A stretch of DNA of 64,000 nt from M55B127 sp034521955 (GTDB lineage: Bacteria; Bacillota; Halanaerobiia; Halanaerobiales; M55B127): contig JAXHLT010000003.1 of assembly GCA_034521955.1 (NCBI GenBank), positions 558,001-622,000 on the forward strand. Reading direction: 5' to 3'. Below the pieces are notes generated by a model. That model was given only the letters and a program-made list of their open reading frames with translations, was not told the origin of the DNA and did not search any database. Below are positions 25,975 to 35,892 of the stretch, in pieces. The first letter of the stretch is position 1, and each line of letters opens with the position of its first letter. Both the position numbers and the translations under genes were made by a program.

Positions 25975-28113
25975 ATGAGTAATTATTTAAAACGTAATCA
26001 TCTTTTAATTGGTTTGCTAGTTGCTGTTTTTGTATTGGGTACTGCATTATTTACAGGACAGGCAGTTAATGCTCAAAATTCAAAAATAGTAATTTTACAC
26101 ACTAATGATGAACACGGTTCAATTAACAACTTTGCTAAAATAGCTAGTCTAAAACAACAGTATGAAAACAATCCGGAATATGATGATGTTCTTTTAGTTA
26201 GTGCAGGTGATGCCTTTAGTGGTAATCCAGTTGTTGATGAGTATGTTATAGATGGAGAAAACTTAAGAGGTAAGCCATTAGTTGATTTAATGAATGAAGC
26301 TGGATATGATGTTTCTACCTTAGGGAACCATGAATTTGATTATGGTCAAGAAAGACTTCAAGCTAATATGGACTTTGCCAAATATCCAATGATTTTAGCA
26401 AATATTGAAGTAGATCCTAATGAAGCTGATCTGGATCAACCTGAACCATATACATTTATTGAAACCGATAATGGTCTAAAACTTGCATTCTTAGGTGTAA
26501 TTCAGGTTCAAGAAAGTGGTTATCCATCAACCCTACCAACTAACTTATATGGTCTAAAATATTTAGATCCTTTAGAAACCGTTAAAAACTACATGTATTT
26601 ACAAGATGAAAGTGATGCATTTATTCTTTTAAGCCATGTTGGACATAACTGGAATCAAGAATTAGCTAAGCAAGTTAGTGGTATTGACGCTATAATTGGT
26701 GCTCATTCACACACTGTAGTTGAAAAAGCAATTAAAGTTCAAGATACATTAATTGCTCAAGCAGGTAGTGATTTAAAGTATTTAGGTAAGATTGTATTAA
26801 CTTTTGATGAGAATAATAATGTAGTTGATTCTTCAGGTGAACTTATCAACTTAGAAGATGTTGAAGAAGAAGATCAAGCTGTAAAAGAAAAAATAGCTAG
26901 TTATAATAATGATGTAGAAAAGATCTTTAGTAGAGAGTTAGCATATGTTGATAATTCAATAAGTGGAAACAGTAACTTAGGAGCTCTTATGACTGATGCA
27001 TTAACTAACTCTGAAGAGTTAGCTGATTTAGGTCATGATGTTGACTTCTCATTCCAAAATACTGGTGGAATTAGAGTAGGAAGTATCGGACCTGGTAATA
27101 TTACAGTAGGAGATATCTTTGAGTTAGAACCATTTGGAAATGATACAATTATCTATGAGATGACTACCAAACAGATTAAAGACATGCTTGCTAATTCATA
27201 TCAAAGAGGTAACTCTATTGATTTAATTCCAGCTGGACTTAATTATGAAGTTATAGTTAATCAGGTTGGAGATGTAAAAAGAGTAGATCTTACAGATATG
27301 GCTGGCAACACAATTCAAGAAGGACAAACTCATACTGTAGCTCATAATCAGTATGTAGCTAGTTCTTATGAATTTGAAGCAGAAACTGAAGGTATTAATA
27401 CCTATATTAGAATGAATGATAGTATAATCCATTACTTAGAAGATGTATTAAGTAATGAAAATCTACAAAGTTATTATGCTTCACAGGATTTAAATAGAAC
27501 AGATGTAACAATTGAAAAAGGTGGTGCTGGAGATAAAGTAGCATATACTGAAGTTGATATTTCTACATTAGGTAAAGCACAAGGTTCAGTTAGTGCTGGT
27601 AATCTATTTGCTGATGCTGTTAGCCATGTCTTAGATGTAGATGTTGGGGCATTCCCAAGTAATCAATTAGCAACTGGTGCTGTTTATCCAGCTAATAATG
27701 ATGTATTTAGTCAATCCTTAGATCTAATCTATGCAAGCTTTGGTTATGATAATAATATAACTGTTGCTACTGTTACAGGTAGTGATCTAGAAGATATGTT
27801 ATTAAGCCAGGCTAGATATTATGGAGAAGGACCAGTAATGACACATGTATCTTCTGGTGTAGAATATACTGTTGAAATGGATGGAAATGAAATTACAGAT
27901 CTTAAAGTATATATCGATGGCAAGAGAGTAGATCCTAATGGTGAATATACCTTTGCAGTAAATAGTTATGTATGGCAGTATTATGCAGGAGCTGCAGATC
28001 CAATTTCAAGTGAAACCACATCAACCACTGAAAAAGAAGTCTTAGTTGAGTATTTAAGAGAAATTGGAACAATAACTGATTCTGTATTAGAAGAGAGAAT
28101 AACTATTGAGTAA
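25975..28113 (+). CDS. Secreted 5'-nucleotidase / UDP-sugar hydrolase family enzyme
   Basis: ATG 25975 follows AGAGGGGAA. The 712-aa protein has a signal peptide (hydrophobic core about residues 11-28, cut near VNAQ). Metallophosphoesterase motifs are VILHTNDEHGS, SAGDAFSGNP, LGNHEFDYG, LSHVGHN and GAHSHT. The 5_nucleotid_C domain follows with FQNTGGIR and NDTIIYEM. About 190 extra residues at the end appear to repeat part of that C-terminal domain. No LPxTG or other anchor is evident. Likely function is scavenging phosphate or nucleosides outside the cell. Confidence 0.88.
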   Translation: MSNYLKRNHLLIGLLVAVFVLGTALFTGQAVNAQNSKIVILHTNDEHGSINNFAKIASLKQQYENNPEYDDVLLVSAGDAFSGNPVVDEYVIDGENLRGKPLVDLMNEAGYDVSTLGNHEFDYGQERLQANMDFAKYPMILANIEVDPNEADLDQPEPYTFIETDNGLKLAFLGVIQVQESGYPSTLPTNLYGLKYLDPLETVKNYMYLQDESDAFILLSHVGHNWNQELAKQVSGIDAIIGAHSHTVVEKAIKVQDTLIAQAGSDLKYLGKIVLTFDENNNVVDSSGELINLEDVEEEDQAVKEKIASYNNDVEKIFSRELAYVDNSISGNSNLGALMTDALTNSEELADLGHDVDFSFQNTGGIRVGSIGPGNITVGDIFELEPFGNDTIIYEMTTKQIKDMLANSYQRGNSIDLIPAGLNYEVIVNQVGDVKRVDLTDMAGNTIQEGQTHTVAHNQYVASSYEFEAETEGINTYIRMNDSIIHYLEDVLSNENLQSYYASQDLNRTDVTIEKGGAGDKVAYTEVDISTLGKAQGSVSAGNLFADAVSHVLDVDVGAFPSNQLATGAVYPANNDVFSQSLDLIYASFGYDNNITVATVTGSDLEDMLLSQARYYGEGPVMTHVSSGVEYTVEMDGNEITDLKVYIDGKRVDPNGEYTFAVNSYVWQYYAGAADPISSETTSTTEKEVLVEYLREIGTITDSVLEERITIE

Positions 28114-28158
28114 TTTAGATCAATAATAAAGTAATATAATAGTCACATTTTTAATATG

Positions 28159-28213
28159 CTCCCCTTAAAGTTGATAGTTCAAAAAAGACTATTTACCGAA
28201 AGGGGAGTTTTTA
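28159..28213 (+). terminator. Terminator after the second nucleotidase
   Basis: CTCCCCTT and AAGGGGAG pair around a 33-nt loop that can form an inner GATAGT/ACTAT stem; five T follow. Confidence 0.8.
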
Positions 28214-28373
28214 TGTCTAAAATAATAAAGTCCACTAAAAAAAATATATTTTTTAAGATAATTATTAAGAAAATTATCTAAATTATAGACAAAATTAATA
28301 AAATTTAAGAACTTCAAAACATCCGGTTTTTCAAATGCTTTTATTTTATACTTAGTCAATGTATTTAATTTAC

Positions 28374-28402
28374 TTGATAATTGCTGCTATAAAGTGTACA
28401 AT
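28374..28402 (+). promoter_or_regulatory. typA promoter
   Basis: TTGATA at 28374-28379, 17-bp spacer, TACAAT at 28397-28402; the start codon is 37 nt downstream of the -10. Confidence 0.75.
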
Positions 28403-28438
28403 AGATAATGTTATTATACAAAAAGAAAGGATTTTTTT

Positions 28439-30253
28439 ATGTCTGATAAAAGTAAAATTATTAATTTAGCGGTAATCGCTCATGTGAACGCAGGAAAGTC
28501 TACTTTAGTTGATGCTTTTTTAAACCAAAGTGGTGTTTTTAGAGAAAATGAAACTGTTCAGGACTGTATAATGGACAGTAATGAACTTGAAAAGGAACGC
28601 GGAATAACAATATATGCAAAAAACTGTTCGATACAACATGATGGTTATAAAATAAACATTGTTGATACTCCGGGTCACGCAGATTTTTCATCAGAAGTTG
28701 AAAGAATTATAAAGGCTGTTGATACAACTATCTTACTTGTTGATTCAAGTGAAGGTCCAATGCCTCAAACAAGATTTGTTTTAAAGAAATCTCTTGAATT
28801 GGGAATTAGTCCAATACTTTTTATCAACAAAATGGATAAAAGTAATGAAAGAGCCAAAGAAGTTGCAGATATGGTTTTAGATCTATTTATTGATTTAAAT
28901 GCCGATGACAAGCAACTAGAATTTCCAGTTATTTATGGTGTTGCTAAAGATGGAATAGCTAATTATGAAATAGATGGTGATAGTAAAGACTTGAAGCCAT
29001 TATTTGATACAATAACTAAACATGTTAAGCCTTATCCTGACTATGACGAAGAACCTTTACAGTTACAGATTCATGACTTAGCTTATGATAACTATTTAGG
29101 TAGAATAGGTATAGGCAGAATATATAAAGGTAGTATTGAAAAGGGTCAACAAGTATCTATATCAAAAAGAGATGGAAATGTTGCCCAAGGTAAAATTTCT
29201 GAACTTATGGGCTATTATGGATTAAGCAGAACATCAATTGATAAAGCAACCAGTGGAGACATAGTTGCAGTAGCAGGTATTTCAGATATTTCAATCGGTG
29301 AAATAATCTGTGATAAAGGAAATGTTGTACCAATGAATATGATTGAGATTGAAAAACCTACAATTGCAATGGATTTTTCAATAAATGATTCGCCATTTGC
29401 AGGACAAAGTGGTAAGTATTTAACTTCTAGAAACCTCAAAGAAAGATTAGAAAGAGAAGAAGAAGTAAATGTAGGACTTGAAGTAAAAAGACTTCCTAGT
29501 ACAGATACATTTAAAGTGTCGGGCCGAGGAGAACTTCATCTTTCAATTCTTTTAGAAAGAATGAGAAGAGAAGGTTATGAAATTTCAGTTTCAAAACCTG
29601 AAGTACTTTACCATAGAGAAAATAATAAATTAATGGAACCTATTGAAAGAGTTATTGTAGAAGTACCAGAAAAGTACTCCGGAAGTGTAATATCTAAATT
29701 AAACCAGAGAAAAGGTTTAATGCAGTCAATGAAAAAAGATAGTGATTATTATAGACTAAATTATTTAGTTCCTACGAGAGGCTTAATTGGCTACCGTAGC
29801 GAGTTTATTAATGACACTAGTGGTGAAGGTACTTTAATTAGATCCTTTGAAAAATATGAACAGTTTAAAGGTGAAATACCACAGAGAGTAAATGGTGCAC
29901 TTGTTTCACAAAATGAAGGTACTGCTCGTGCATATGCTTTAGATAATCTAAGTGAACGTGGAGTAATATTTATATCACCCGGAACTAAGGTTTATGAAGG
30001 TATGATCATAGGCATGAACAACAAAGATAATGATTTAACCGTTAATCCAACTAAAAACAAAAAATTAACAAACACAAGAGCATCAGGCTCAGATGATACA
30101 GTTAATTTAGCTCCTCCTAAAGAATTCACTTTAGAAGAAGCTTTAGAATTTATCAAAGATGACGAACTAGTTGAAATAACACCAGATGCAATTAGACTTA
30201 GGAAAAAAATATTAAATGAAAAGATGCGTTTAAAGGAAGAGAAGTACGGTTAA
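28439..30253 (+). CDS. typA: Translational GTPase TypA/BipA
   Basis: ATG 28439 follows AAAGAAAGG. The 604-aa protein has the TypA layout: G domain with ERGITI, DTPGHADF and NKMDK, domain II, then the TypA C-terminal domain with PTRGLIGYRSEF. The G1 loop reads AHVNAGKS, where TypA normally has A-H-V-D-H-G-K-T; N, A and S replace D, H and T. All nucleotide-contacting Gly-Lys residues remain. TypA/BipA acts on the ribosome in stress adaptation and 50S assembly. It is monocistronic, with its own promoter and terminator. Confidence 0.93.
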   Translation: MSDKSKIINLAVIAHVNAGKSTLVDAFLNQSGVFRENETVQDCIMDSNELEKERGITIYAKNCSIQHDGYKINIVDTPGHADFSSEVERIIKAVDTTILLVDSSEGPMPQTRFVLKKSLELGISPILFINKMDKSNERAKEVADMVLDLFIDLNADDKQLEFPVIYGVAKDGIANYEIDGDSKDLKPLFDTITKHVKPYPDYDEEPLQLQIHDLAYDNYLGRIGIGRIYKGSIEKGQQVSISKRDGNVAQGKISELMGYYGLSRTSIDKATSGDIVAVAGISDISIGEIICDKGNVVPMNMIEIEKPTIAMDFSINDSPFAGQSGKYLTSRNLKERLEREEEVNVGLEVKRLPSTDTFKVSGRGELHLSILLERMRREGYEISVSKPEVLYHRENNKLMEPIERVIVEVPEKYSGSVISKLNQRKGLMQSMKKDSDYYRLNYLVPTRGLIGYRSEFINDTSGEGTLIRSFEKYEQFKGEIPQRVNGALVSQNEGTARAYALDNLSERGVIFISPGTKVYEGMIIGMNNKDNDLTVNPTKNKKLTNTRASGSDDTVNLAPPKEFTLEEALEFIKDDELVEITPDAIRLRKKILNEKMRLKEEKYG

Positions 30254-30290
30254 AAGCATTTTAAAAAAATAGATAATTATTTTAATAAAT

Positions 30291-30328
30291 TATAGAGGGA
30301 TAGTCAATATCCTTCTATATTTTTTTTG
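30291..30328 (+). terminator. typA terminator
   Basis: TATAGAGGGATA and TATCCTTCTATA form a 12-bp stem (one G-T pair) with a 5-nt loop and eight T. Confidence 0.93.
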
Positions 30329-30460
30329 TTTTATAAGAGAATTTTATCAATTATCTAAATAAATTTTTAAAACCATATATTACAGATATTTACTATTTTT
30401 CTTATAAAGTGTACAATATAATTAGAGTATTAATTTTTAATAGAAATTGAGGTAAAGATT

Positions 30461-31132
30461 ATGAATAATAAAGTTAAAGAGATCATATCTGAATTAAAAC
30501 TTGTGATATCATCTAAAACAATTGATTCTATAATACCTCCAATAGTGTTTTTAATCTCTAACACACTATATAATATACAAATTGCAGCAATTAATGCTGT
30601 ATTATTTATCATAATTATTGGTATTATAAGATTAATAAAAAAACAAACTATTAAATATGCTTTAGGAGGATTAGGTTTAGTCTTAGTTGCTTCAACTTTA
30701 GCTTATATAACTAAAAGTGCTGCTGGTTACTTTATTCCTGCAATTATAAACAGTAGTATTTTGTTATTAATATCATTAATAAGTAATTTATTAGGGAAGC
30801 CTTTGGCTGCTTGGGCAAGCCATCTTACAAGAGGATGGCCAATTGAATGGTTTTGGAGAAAAGATGTTAAACCTGCTTATAGAGAAGTTACATGGTTTTG
30901 GACAGCCTTATTATTACTTAGACTAATATTACAGTTGATCCTATATAATTTAGGAGGTCAAGGTCAATTAACTTGGATTAATTTAATATTAGGATGGCCC
31001 TTTACTATCACTGTTTTAATATTAAGTTATGTCTATGGAATCTGGCGTCTTAAAAACTTAGATGGTCCTAGTGTAGATGAATTTAAAAATAATGATGAAC
31101 CTCCCTGGAGGGGTCAAACTAAAGGTTTTTAG
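30461..31132 (+). CDS. DUF3159 family membrane protein
   Basis: ATG 30461 follows TTGAGGTAA. The 223-aa protein has five to six membrane helices and the family motif RKDVKPAYREVTWFW near residue 136, together with HLTRGWPIEW. DUF3159 proteins are best known from Actinobacteria and have no established function. A TACAAT element at 30412-30417 resembles the typA -10 context, so the gene probably has its own promoter. The tail of 20 residues is acidic and cytoplasmic. Confidence 0.7.
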   Translation: MNNKVKEIISELKLVISSKTIDSIIPPIVFLISNTLYNIQIAAINAVLFIIIIGIIRLIKKQTIKYALGGLGLVLVASTLAYITKSAAGYFIPAIINSSILLLISLISNLLGKPLAAWASHLTRGWPIEWFWRKDVKPAYREVTWFWTALLLLRLILQLILYNLGGQGQLTWINLILGWPFTITVLILSYVYGIWRLKNLDGPSVDEFKNNDEPPWRGQTKGF

Positions 31133-31260
31133 AGTATTTATATTATATAATTTTATCTGATTATTAACAGGATTAACTTAGTATAATATCTAATTTATAA
31201 ATAAAGAAAATGTTATAAGAAAAATTATTTTATAAAAATTTAATAAAGGAGTTGTTTATT

Positions 31261-32628
31261 ATGTTATTTGAAAAAATTGAAACTGAAGGTTTAGCACATT
31301 ATTCCTATATAATAGGAGATCAAAATGAAGCGGTAGTAATAGATCCCAGAAGAGATGTTGAAATCTATCTAAAAAAAGCTACTAAAGCTGGATTTAAGAT
31401 AAAATACATCTTGGAAACCCATCGTAATGAAGACTATGTAGTTGGTTCAAAGGAATTAGCTAGAAAGACAAATGCTGAAATATGGCATGCTGACTCTAAT
31501 TTAGACTATAAGTACGGTCATTCGGTAAAAGAGAATCAGGAGTTTAAATTTGGAAGATTAAAGATAAAAGCATTAAACACTCCTGGACATACCTTGAATT
31601 CTTTCAGCTATCTATTATTTGATTTTTCAAAAGAACCGTATATGATCTTTACCGGAGATTTATTGTTTGCTGAAGATACAGGTAGAGTAGATCTTTTAGG
31701 TGAAGATATGATGGATGAACTAGCGGAAAAAATGTATGATTCAATATTTAATAAAGTATTACCACTAGGAGATGGGGTAATAATCTGTCCGGCTCACGGA
31801 GCTGGTTCAGTATGTGGTGATTCAATTGCAGACCGTAACTTAACAACCATTGGATTAGAAAAAAAGGTTAATGCAGATCTACAGTATGAAAAAAAGGAAG
31901 AATTTATTGAATATAAAAAAGAAGTATTAGAAAGGCCCCCATACTTTAGAAAAATGGAAAAGATGAACTTAATAGAAAACACTTGTTTAGCTGAATTAAA
32001 AGAACCTAAGGCATTAAAACCAAAAGAATTGAATAATTTAATTGAAAATGATGATCTAATAATTTTAGATACAAGAAATGAACTTAGCTTTGGTGCTGCA
32101 CATATCCCGGGTTCATTCTCTATTTGGAAAGACGGCTTAGCAAGTTTTGCAGGTTGGTTTTTACCTTATGATAAGGATATTATTATAATAACACCTGATT
32201 TATACCCTGAAGATGAAATAAAGATATTACACCGCTTAGGTTTTGATAAGATAATTGGATACTTAAGTGGAGGAATGCTTAAATGGCATATGGCTGGAAT
32301 TAAAAGCAGTTCAATTGGTATGATAAAGGTTCAAAAAGTCTGTAATATCTTTGATAGTTCAAATGATTATTGGATTCTAGATATTAGAAGCAAAGATGAA
32401 CTAAAAAACGCTGGAGAAATTACAGATGCTCATCACATACATTTAACCCAGTTACCTAAAAATATTGAAAAAATACCGCAAAACAGTCCAATTTATATCT
32501 TCTGTGGAAGTGGATTAAGATCTACTGTAGCAGCAAGTATATTAAAAAAAGAAGGTTTTGATAATATTAATGTTATTTTAGGTGGACTTGAAGGTTGGTC
32601 ATCAACATCATGTCCAATAGTACAATAA
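31261..32628 (+). CDS. MBL-fold hydrolase with two rhodanese domains (persulfide dioxygenase-like)
   Basis: ATG 31261 lies 9 nt after AAAGGAG. The 455-aa protein starts with a metallo-beta-lactamase domain: ETHRNEDYVVGS (in place of the usual T-H-x-H-x-D-H), NTPGHT, FTGDLLF and CPAHGAG. Two rhodanese modules follow: the first (about 260-350) lacks a catalytic Cys, the second (about 365-455) has CGSGLRS. In ETHE1/persulfide dioxygenase-rhodanese fusions these parts oxidise or move sulfane sulfur. Here the H-x-H metal motif is altered to HRNED, so dioxygenase activity is not certain. The next two genes are sulfur transporter halves. Confidence 0.85.
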   Translation: MLFEKIETEGLAHYSYIIGDQNEAVVIDPRRDVEIYLKKATKAGFKIKYILETHRNEDYVVGSKELARKTNAEIWHADSNLDYKYGHSVKENQEFKFGRLKIKALNTPGHTLNSFSYLLFDFSKEPYMIFTGDLLFAEDTGRVDLLGEDMMDELAEKMYDSIFNKVLPLGDGVIICPAHGAGSVCGDSIADRNLTTIGLEKKVNADLQYEKKEEFIEYKKEVLERPPYFRKMEKMNLIENTCLAELKEPKALKPKELNNLIENDDLIILDTRNELSFGAAHIPGSFSIWKDGLASFAGWFLPYDKDIIIITPDLYPEDEIKILHRLGFDKIIGYLSGGMLKWHMAGIKSSSIGMIKVQKVCNIFDSSNDYWILDIRSKDELKNAGEITDAHHIHLTQLPKNIEKIPQNSPIYIFCGSGLRSTVAASILKKEGFDNINVILGGLEGWSSTSCPIVQ

Positions 32629-32659
32629 CTTAAAAAAGTTTGGAAGGAGAGAATATGAC

Positions 32660-33166
32660 ATGAATATATTTAGTTTAACTAGATGGTCTCCCTATCTGGT
32701 TGGTATTTTAATAGGAGTATTAAGCTGGCTGTCATTTCTAATTTCTAAACGTCCAATTGGTGTATCAACTGCCTTTGTTCGTTTAAGTGGAATGATAGAA
32801 AAAATATTTGTTGATAAAGAGGCAGAAAAAAAAGAATACTATAAAAAATATGAACCGATAGTTGATTGGGAAGTAATGCTTGTAATCGGTGTAATTGTTG
32901 GTTCCTTTGTTTCAGCTTTACTTTCGGGTAATTTTGAAATTAAAATTGTTCCTGATCTTTGGCTTGTAAATTTCGGAAATACTCCAATTTTTCGGTTGAT
33001 TATCGCATTAATTGGAGGTATTTTTGTTGGATTTGGCGCCAGAATGGCTGGTGGTTGTACAAGTGGTCATGGTATAAGTGGAACCATGCAGTTAGCAGTT
33101 ACCAGCTGGATTGCTTTATTTAGCTTTTTTATCGGTGGAATTATCTCTGCTCAGTTACTTTTTTAA
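32660..33166 (+). CDS. YeeE/YedE-type sulfur transporter, half 1
   Basis: ATG 32660 follows GGAAGGAGAG. The 168-aa protein has about four helices and the signature GGCTSGHGISGTMQL near residue 130. In full-length YeeE/TsuA proteins (about 350 aa) such Cys motifs line the path for thiosulfate. This chain holds only one half; the next gene holds the other. The upstream MBL-rhodanese protein suggests uptake of thiosulfate or other sulfane sulfur. Confidence 0.88.
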   Translation: MNIFSLTRWSPYLVGILIGVLSWLSFLISKRPIGVSTAFVRLSGMIEKIFVDKEAEKKEYYKKYEPIVDWEVMLVIGVIVGSFVSALLSGNFEIKIVPDLWLVNFGNTPIFRLIIALIGGIFVGFGARMAGGCTSGHGISGTMQLAVTSWIALFSFFIGGIISAQLLF

Positions 33167-33199
33167 TTCACTATTTTTATATAACCGGAGGTGTTTAAA

Positions 33200-33742
33200 A
33201 TTAAATCAGTTATTAATAAGCATAATATATATGGTCTATTAACCGGACTTTTCTTTGGCTTTTTATTACAAAAAGGTGGAATAACTGACTATGATGTATT
33301 AGTTGGACAGTTATTATTAAAAGATTTTACCGTTTTTAAAGTTATTCTAACAGCAATCTTAACCGGAATGATTGGAGTCTATTTTATGAAATCATTTAGA
33401 CTAATTGAAATAAACTTAAAACCAGGTACATTAATTAGTGTAATAACTGGTGGATTAATATTTGGATTTGGGTTTGGTCTATTAGGTTACTGTCCAGGAA
33501 CACTTATAGGAGCTGTTGGAGCAGGTTCTCTAGATGCATTAATAGCTGGAGTACCCGGTATAATTATTGGCGCTGGAATTTTTGCTAACATATATCCTGA
33601 ATTTAAAAATAGTTTTTTTGAAAAAAATCAAATTAAAAAAAATAATATCTTGGAATACTTTCAAGTTAATCCTATCTTAATAATTTTTACTGCTTCAGTA
33701 TTAATGGTAATTACTTTAATTTTACTTGAATTAATTGGATAA
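33200..33742 (+). CDS. YeeE/YedE-type sulfur transporter, half 2 (probable AUU start)
   Basis: The only in-frame codons near the ribosome binding site are GTG 33191, which lies within the GGAGGTG itself, and ATT 33200, which is 8 nt after GGAGG. I favour ATT, as in two other genes of this window. The ~180-aa product has four to five helices and the signature GLLGYCPGTLIGAVG near residue 95, complementary to the GCTSGHG motif of half 1. The gap to half 1 is 33 nt. A heterodimer is likely. Confidence 0.85.
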   Translation: MKSVINKHNIYGLLTGLFFGFLLQKGGITDYDVLVGQLLLKDFTVFKVILTAILTGMIGVYFMKSFRLIEINLKPGTLISVITGGLIFGFGFGLLGYCPGTLIGAVGAGSLDALIAGVPGIIIGAGIFANIYPEFKNSFFEKNQIKKNNILEYFQVNPILIIFTASVLMVITLILLELIG

Positions 33743-33790
33743 ATAAGATAAATTAATATTGAAATAACTAACCAACGAGGAGAATTAATT

Positions 33791-35752
33791 ATGGAAAATA
33801 CTAAATATCTTAAACTTTTATCCAGTCAATACCCAAATATACCTGCTGTCAGTACTGAAATTATTAACTTAAAAGCTATATTAAACTTACCAAAAAGTAC
33901 TGAACATTTTTTAACCGATTTACACGGAGAAGATGAAGCATTTCAACACATATTAAAAACAGCATCAGGTATTATTAAGTATCAAATTGAACAGATCTTT
34001 AGTAATGAAATTCCAGAAGAAGATAAAAATGAACTAGCAACTTTAATCTATTATCCAGAAGAAAAGTTAAAAACATTAGAAGAAGAAAACAAATTGACTA
34101 AGGATTGGTATAAAGTATCTTTAAACAGAATAGTGACTTTATGTAAAGAAGTTTCTTCAATCTATACAAGGTCTAAGGTAAGAAAAGCATTACCTAAAAA
34201 GTTCGCCTATATCATAGAAGAACTTTTACATACCAGAGAAGATGATAAAAATAAAAGAGAGTACCATAACCAAATTATTTCAACAATAATAGAAATAGGT
34301 CAGGCAGAAAGCTTTATTACAGAATTAGCCAATCTTATTCAAACTTTTTCTATTGATAGACTTCATATAGTTGGTGATATCTTTGATAGAGGACCTAATC
34401 CACATAAAATACTAGAGGAGCTTAAAAGCCACCATAATTGTGATATTCAGTGGGGTAACCATGATATACTATGGATGGGTGCTGCATTAGGACAAAAGGC
34501 CCTTTTAGCTACAGCTATCCGGGTTACATTAAGATATGGGAACCTAGAATTACTTGAAGAAGATTATGGTATAAATATGAGGCCACTTGCAAGGTTTGCA
34601 GCACAATATTATAAAGACGATGTATACGAAGAATTTCAACCTAAATTAATCGAAAAAGAAATGGACAGTAAAGAAAAACAGATTATTGCTCAAATGCATA
34701 AAGCAATTGCAATAATTCAGTTTAAATTAGAAGGAAACTTAATTAAAAGAAGATCAGAATTTAATATGAATGAAGCCCTGTACTTAGATAAAATTAACTT
34801 TGAAAATGGTACAATAACTTTAAATGATGAAGAATATGAGCTAACAGATACCCATTTTCCAACAATAGATCCTAAAAATCCTTATCAACTTAACAAACAA
34901 GAAAAGGAAGTAATAAAACAACTAACTCATTCTTTTAAAAACAATGATAAACTCCAAAACGATGTTAGATTTCTATTTAATAATGGTAGTATGTACTTAA
35001 AATATAACGATAACTTATTATTTCATGGATGTGTGCCGTTAAACGAAGATGGTGAATTTTCTTCACTTACTATAAGTGGACAAGAGTGTAAAGGTAAAGA
35101 ACTGCTTGATTTCTTTGACGATATTATCAGAAAAAGCTATTCTTATAAATATGAAAAAACAGATTATAGGGACTGGCTTTGGTACTTATGGAGAGGAGAG
35201 TTATCTCCCTTATTTGGAAAAGATAAGATGACAACCTTTAGTAGATACTTTACTTCTGATAAAAGTTTATATGTTGAAAAAGAAAATCCATATTATGAAG
35301 TAAGAAATAAAGAAGAATTCTGTGATAAATTACTTAAAGAGTTTGGATTAGATCCAGAAACCGGTCATATTATAAACGGCCATACTCCTGTAAAGGAAAA
35401 ACAAGGAGAAAGTCCAGTAAAAGCAAATGGAAAGTTATTTGTAATTGATGGAGGAATTTCTGCAGCATATCAGAAAAAAACCGGAATTGCCGGATATACT
35501 TTAACATACAATTCATTTGAAATGAGGTTGATTTATCATAAGCCCTTCATCTCAAAAGAAGCAGCTGTAAGAGAAGGTAATGATACAGTATCATCAAATA
35601 GAATTGTTAAGTTTGTCGGCAAAAAAAAGATATCAGATACTGATATAGGTACAGAGTTAAAACAAAAGATTGACAGTCTAATGAAACTACTTGAAGCATA
35701 TAATAAGGGGATTATTAAAGAAAAATACAAAAACAAAAATAAAGGTGTCTAA
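33791..35752 (+). CDS. fbp: Fructose-1,6-bisphosphatase, class III
   Basis: ATG 33791 follows CGAGGAG. The 653-aa length is typical for the Firmicute class III enzyme. Calcineurin-like phosphoesterase motifs are LTDLHGE near residue 43, VGDIFDRGPNPH near 192, WGNHD near 219 and the late NGHTPV near 535. It converts fructose 1,6-bisphosphate to fructose 6-phosphate in gluconeogenesis. It may be cotranscribed with the sulfur genes (48-nt gap, no terminator between). Confidence 0.95.
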   Translation: MENTKYLKLLSSQYPNIPAVSTEIINLKAILNLPKSTEHFLTDLHGEDEAFQHILKTASGIIKYQIEQIFSNEIPEEDKNELATLIYYPEEKLKTLEEENKLTKDWYKVSLNRIVTLCKEVSSIYTRSKVRKALPKKFAYIIEELLHTREDDKNKREYHNQIISTIIEIGQAESFITELANLIQTFSIDRLHIVGDIFDRGPNPHKILEELKSHHNCDIQWGNHDILWMGAALGQKALLATAIRVTLRYGNLELLEEDYGINMRPLARFAAQYYKDDVYEEFQPKLIEKEMDSKEKQIIAQMHKAIAIIQFKLEGNLIKRRSEFNMNEALYLDKINFENGTITLNDEEYELTDTHFPTIDPKNPYQLNKQEKEVIKQLTHSFKNNDKLQNDVRFLFNNGSMYLKYNDNLLFHGCVPLNEDGEFSSLTISGQECKGKELLDFFDDIIRKSYSYKYEKTDYRDWLWYLWRGELSPLFGKDKMTTFSRYFTSDKSLYVEKENPYYEVRNKEEFCDKLLKEFGLDPETGHIINGHTPVKEKQGESPVKANGKLFVIDGGISAAYQKKTGIAGYTLTYNSFEMRLIYHKPFISKEAAVREGNDTVSSNRIVKFVGKKKISDTDIGTELKQKIDSLMKLLEAYNKGIIKEKYKNKNKGV

Positions 35753-35808
35753 GATAATAGGACCGTATTTTGTTTAGAAATGTAAGCAATTGAACAACAA
35801 ATATTATG

Positions 35809-35843
35809 GCGTGTGGTTTTCATTACAGAAATCACACGCTTTA
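35809..35843 (+). terminator. Hairpin after fbp
   Basis: GCGTGTGGTTTT and AAATCACACGC arms form a stable stem followed by TTTAACTTT; probable terminator. Confidence 0.7.
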
Positions 35844-35892
35844 ACTTTGTTAATATATCAGGGCTATGTCTGATAATAGCTGTTGTTATATG

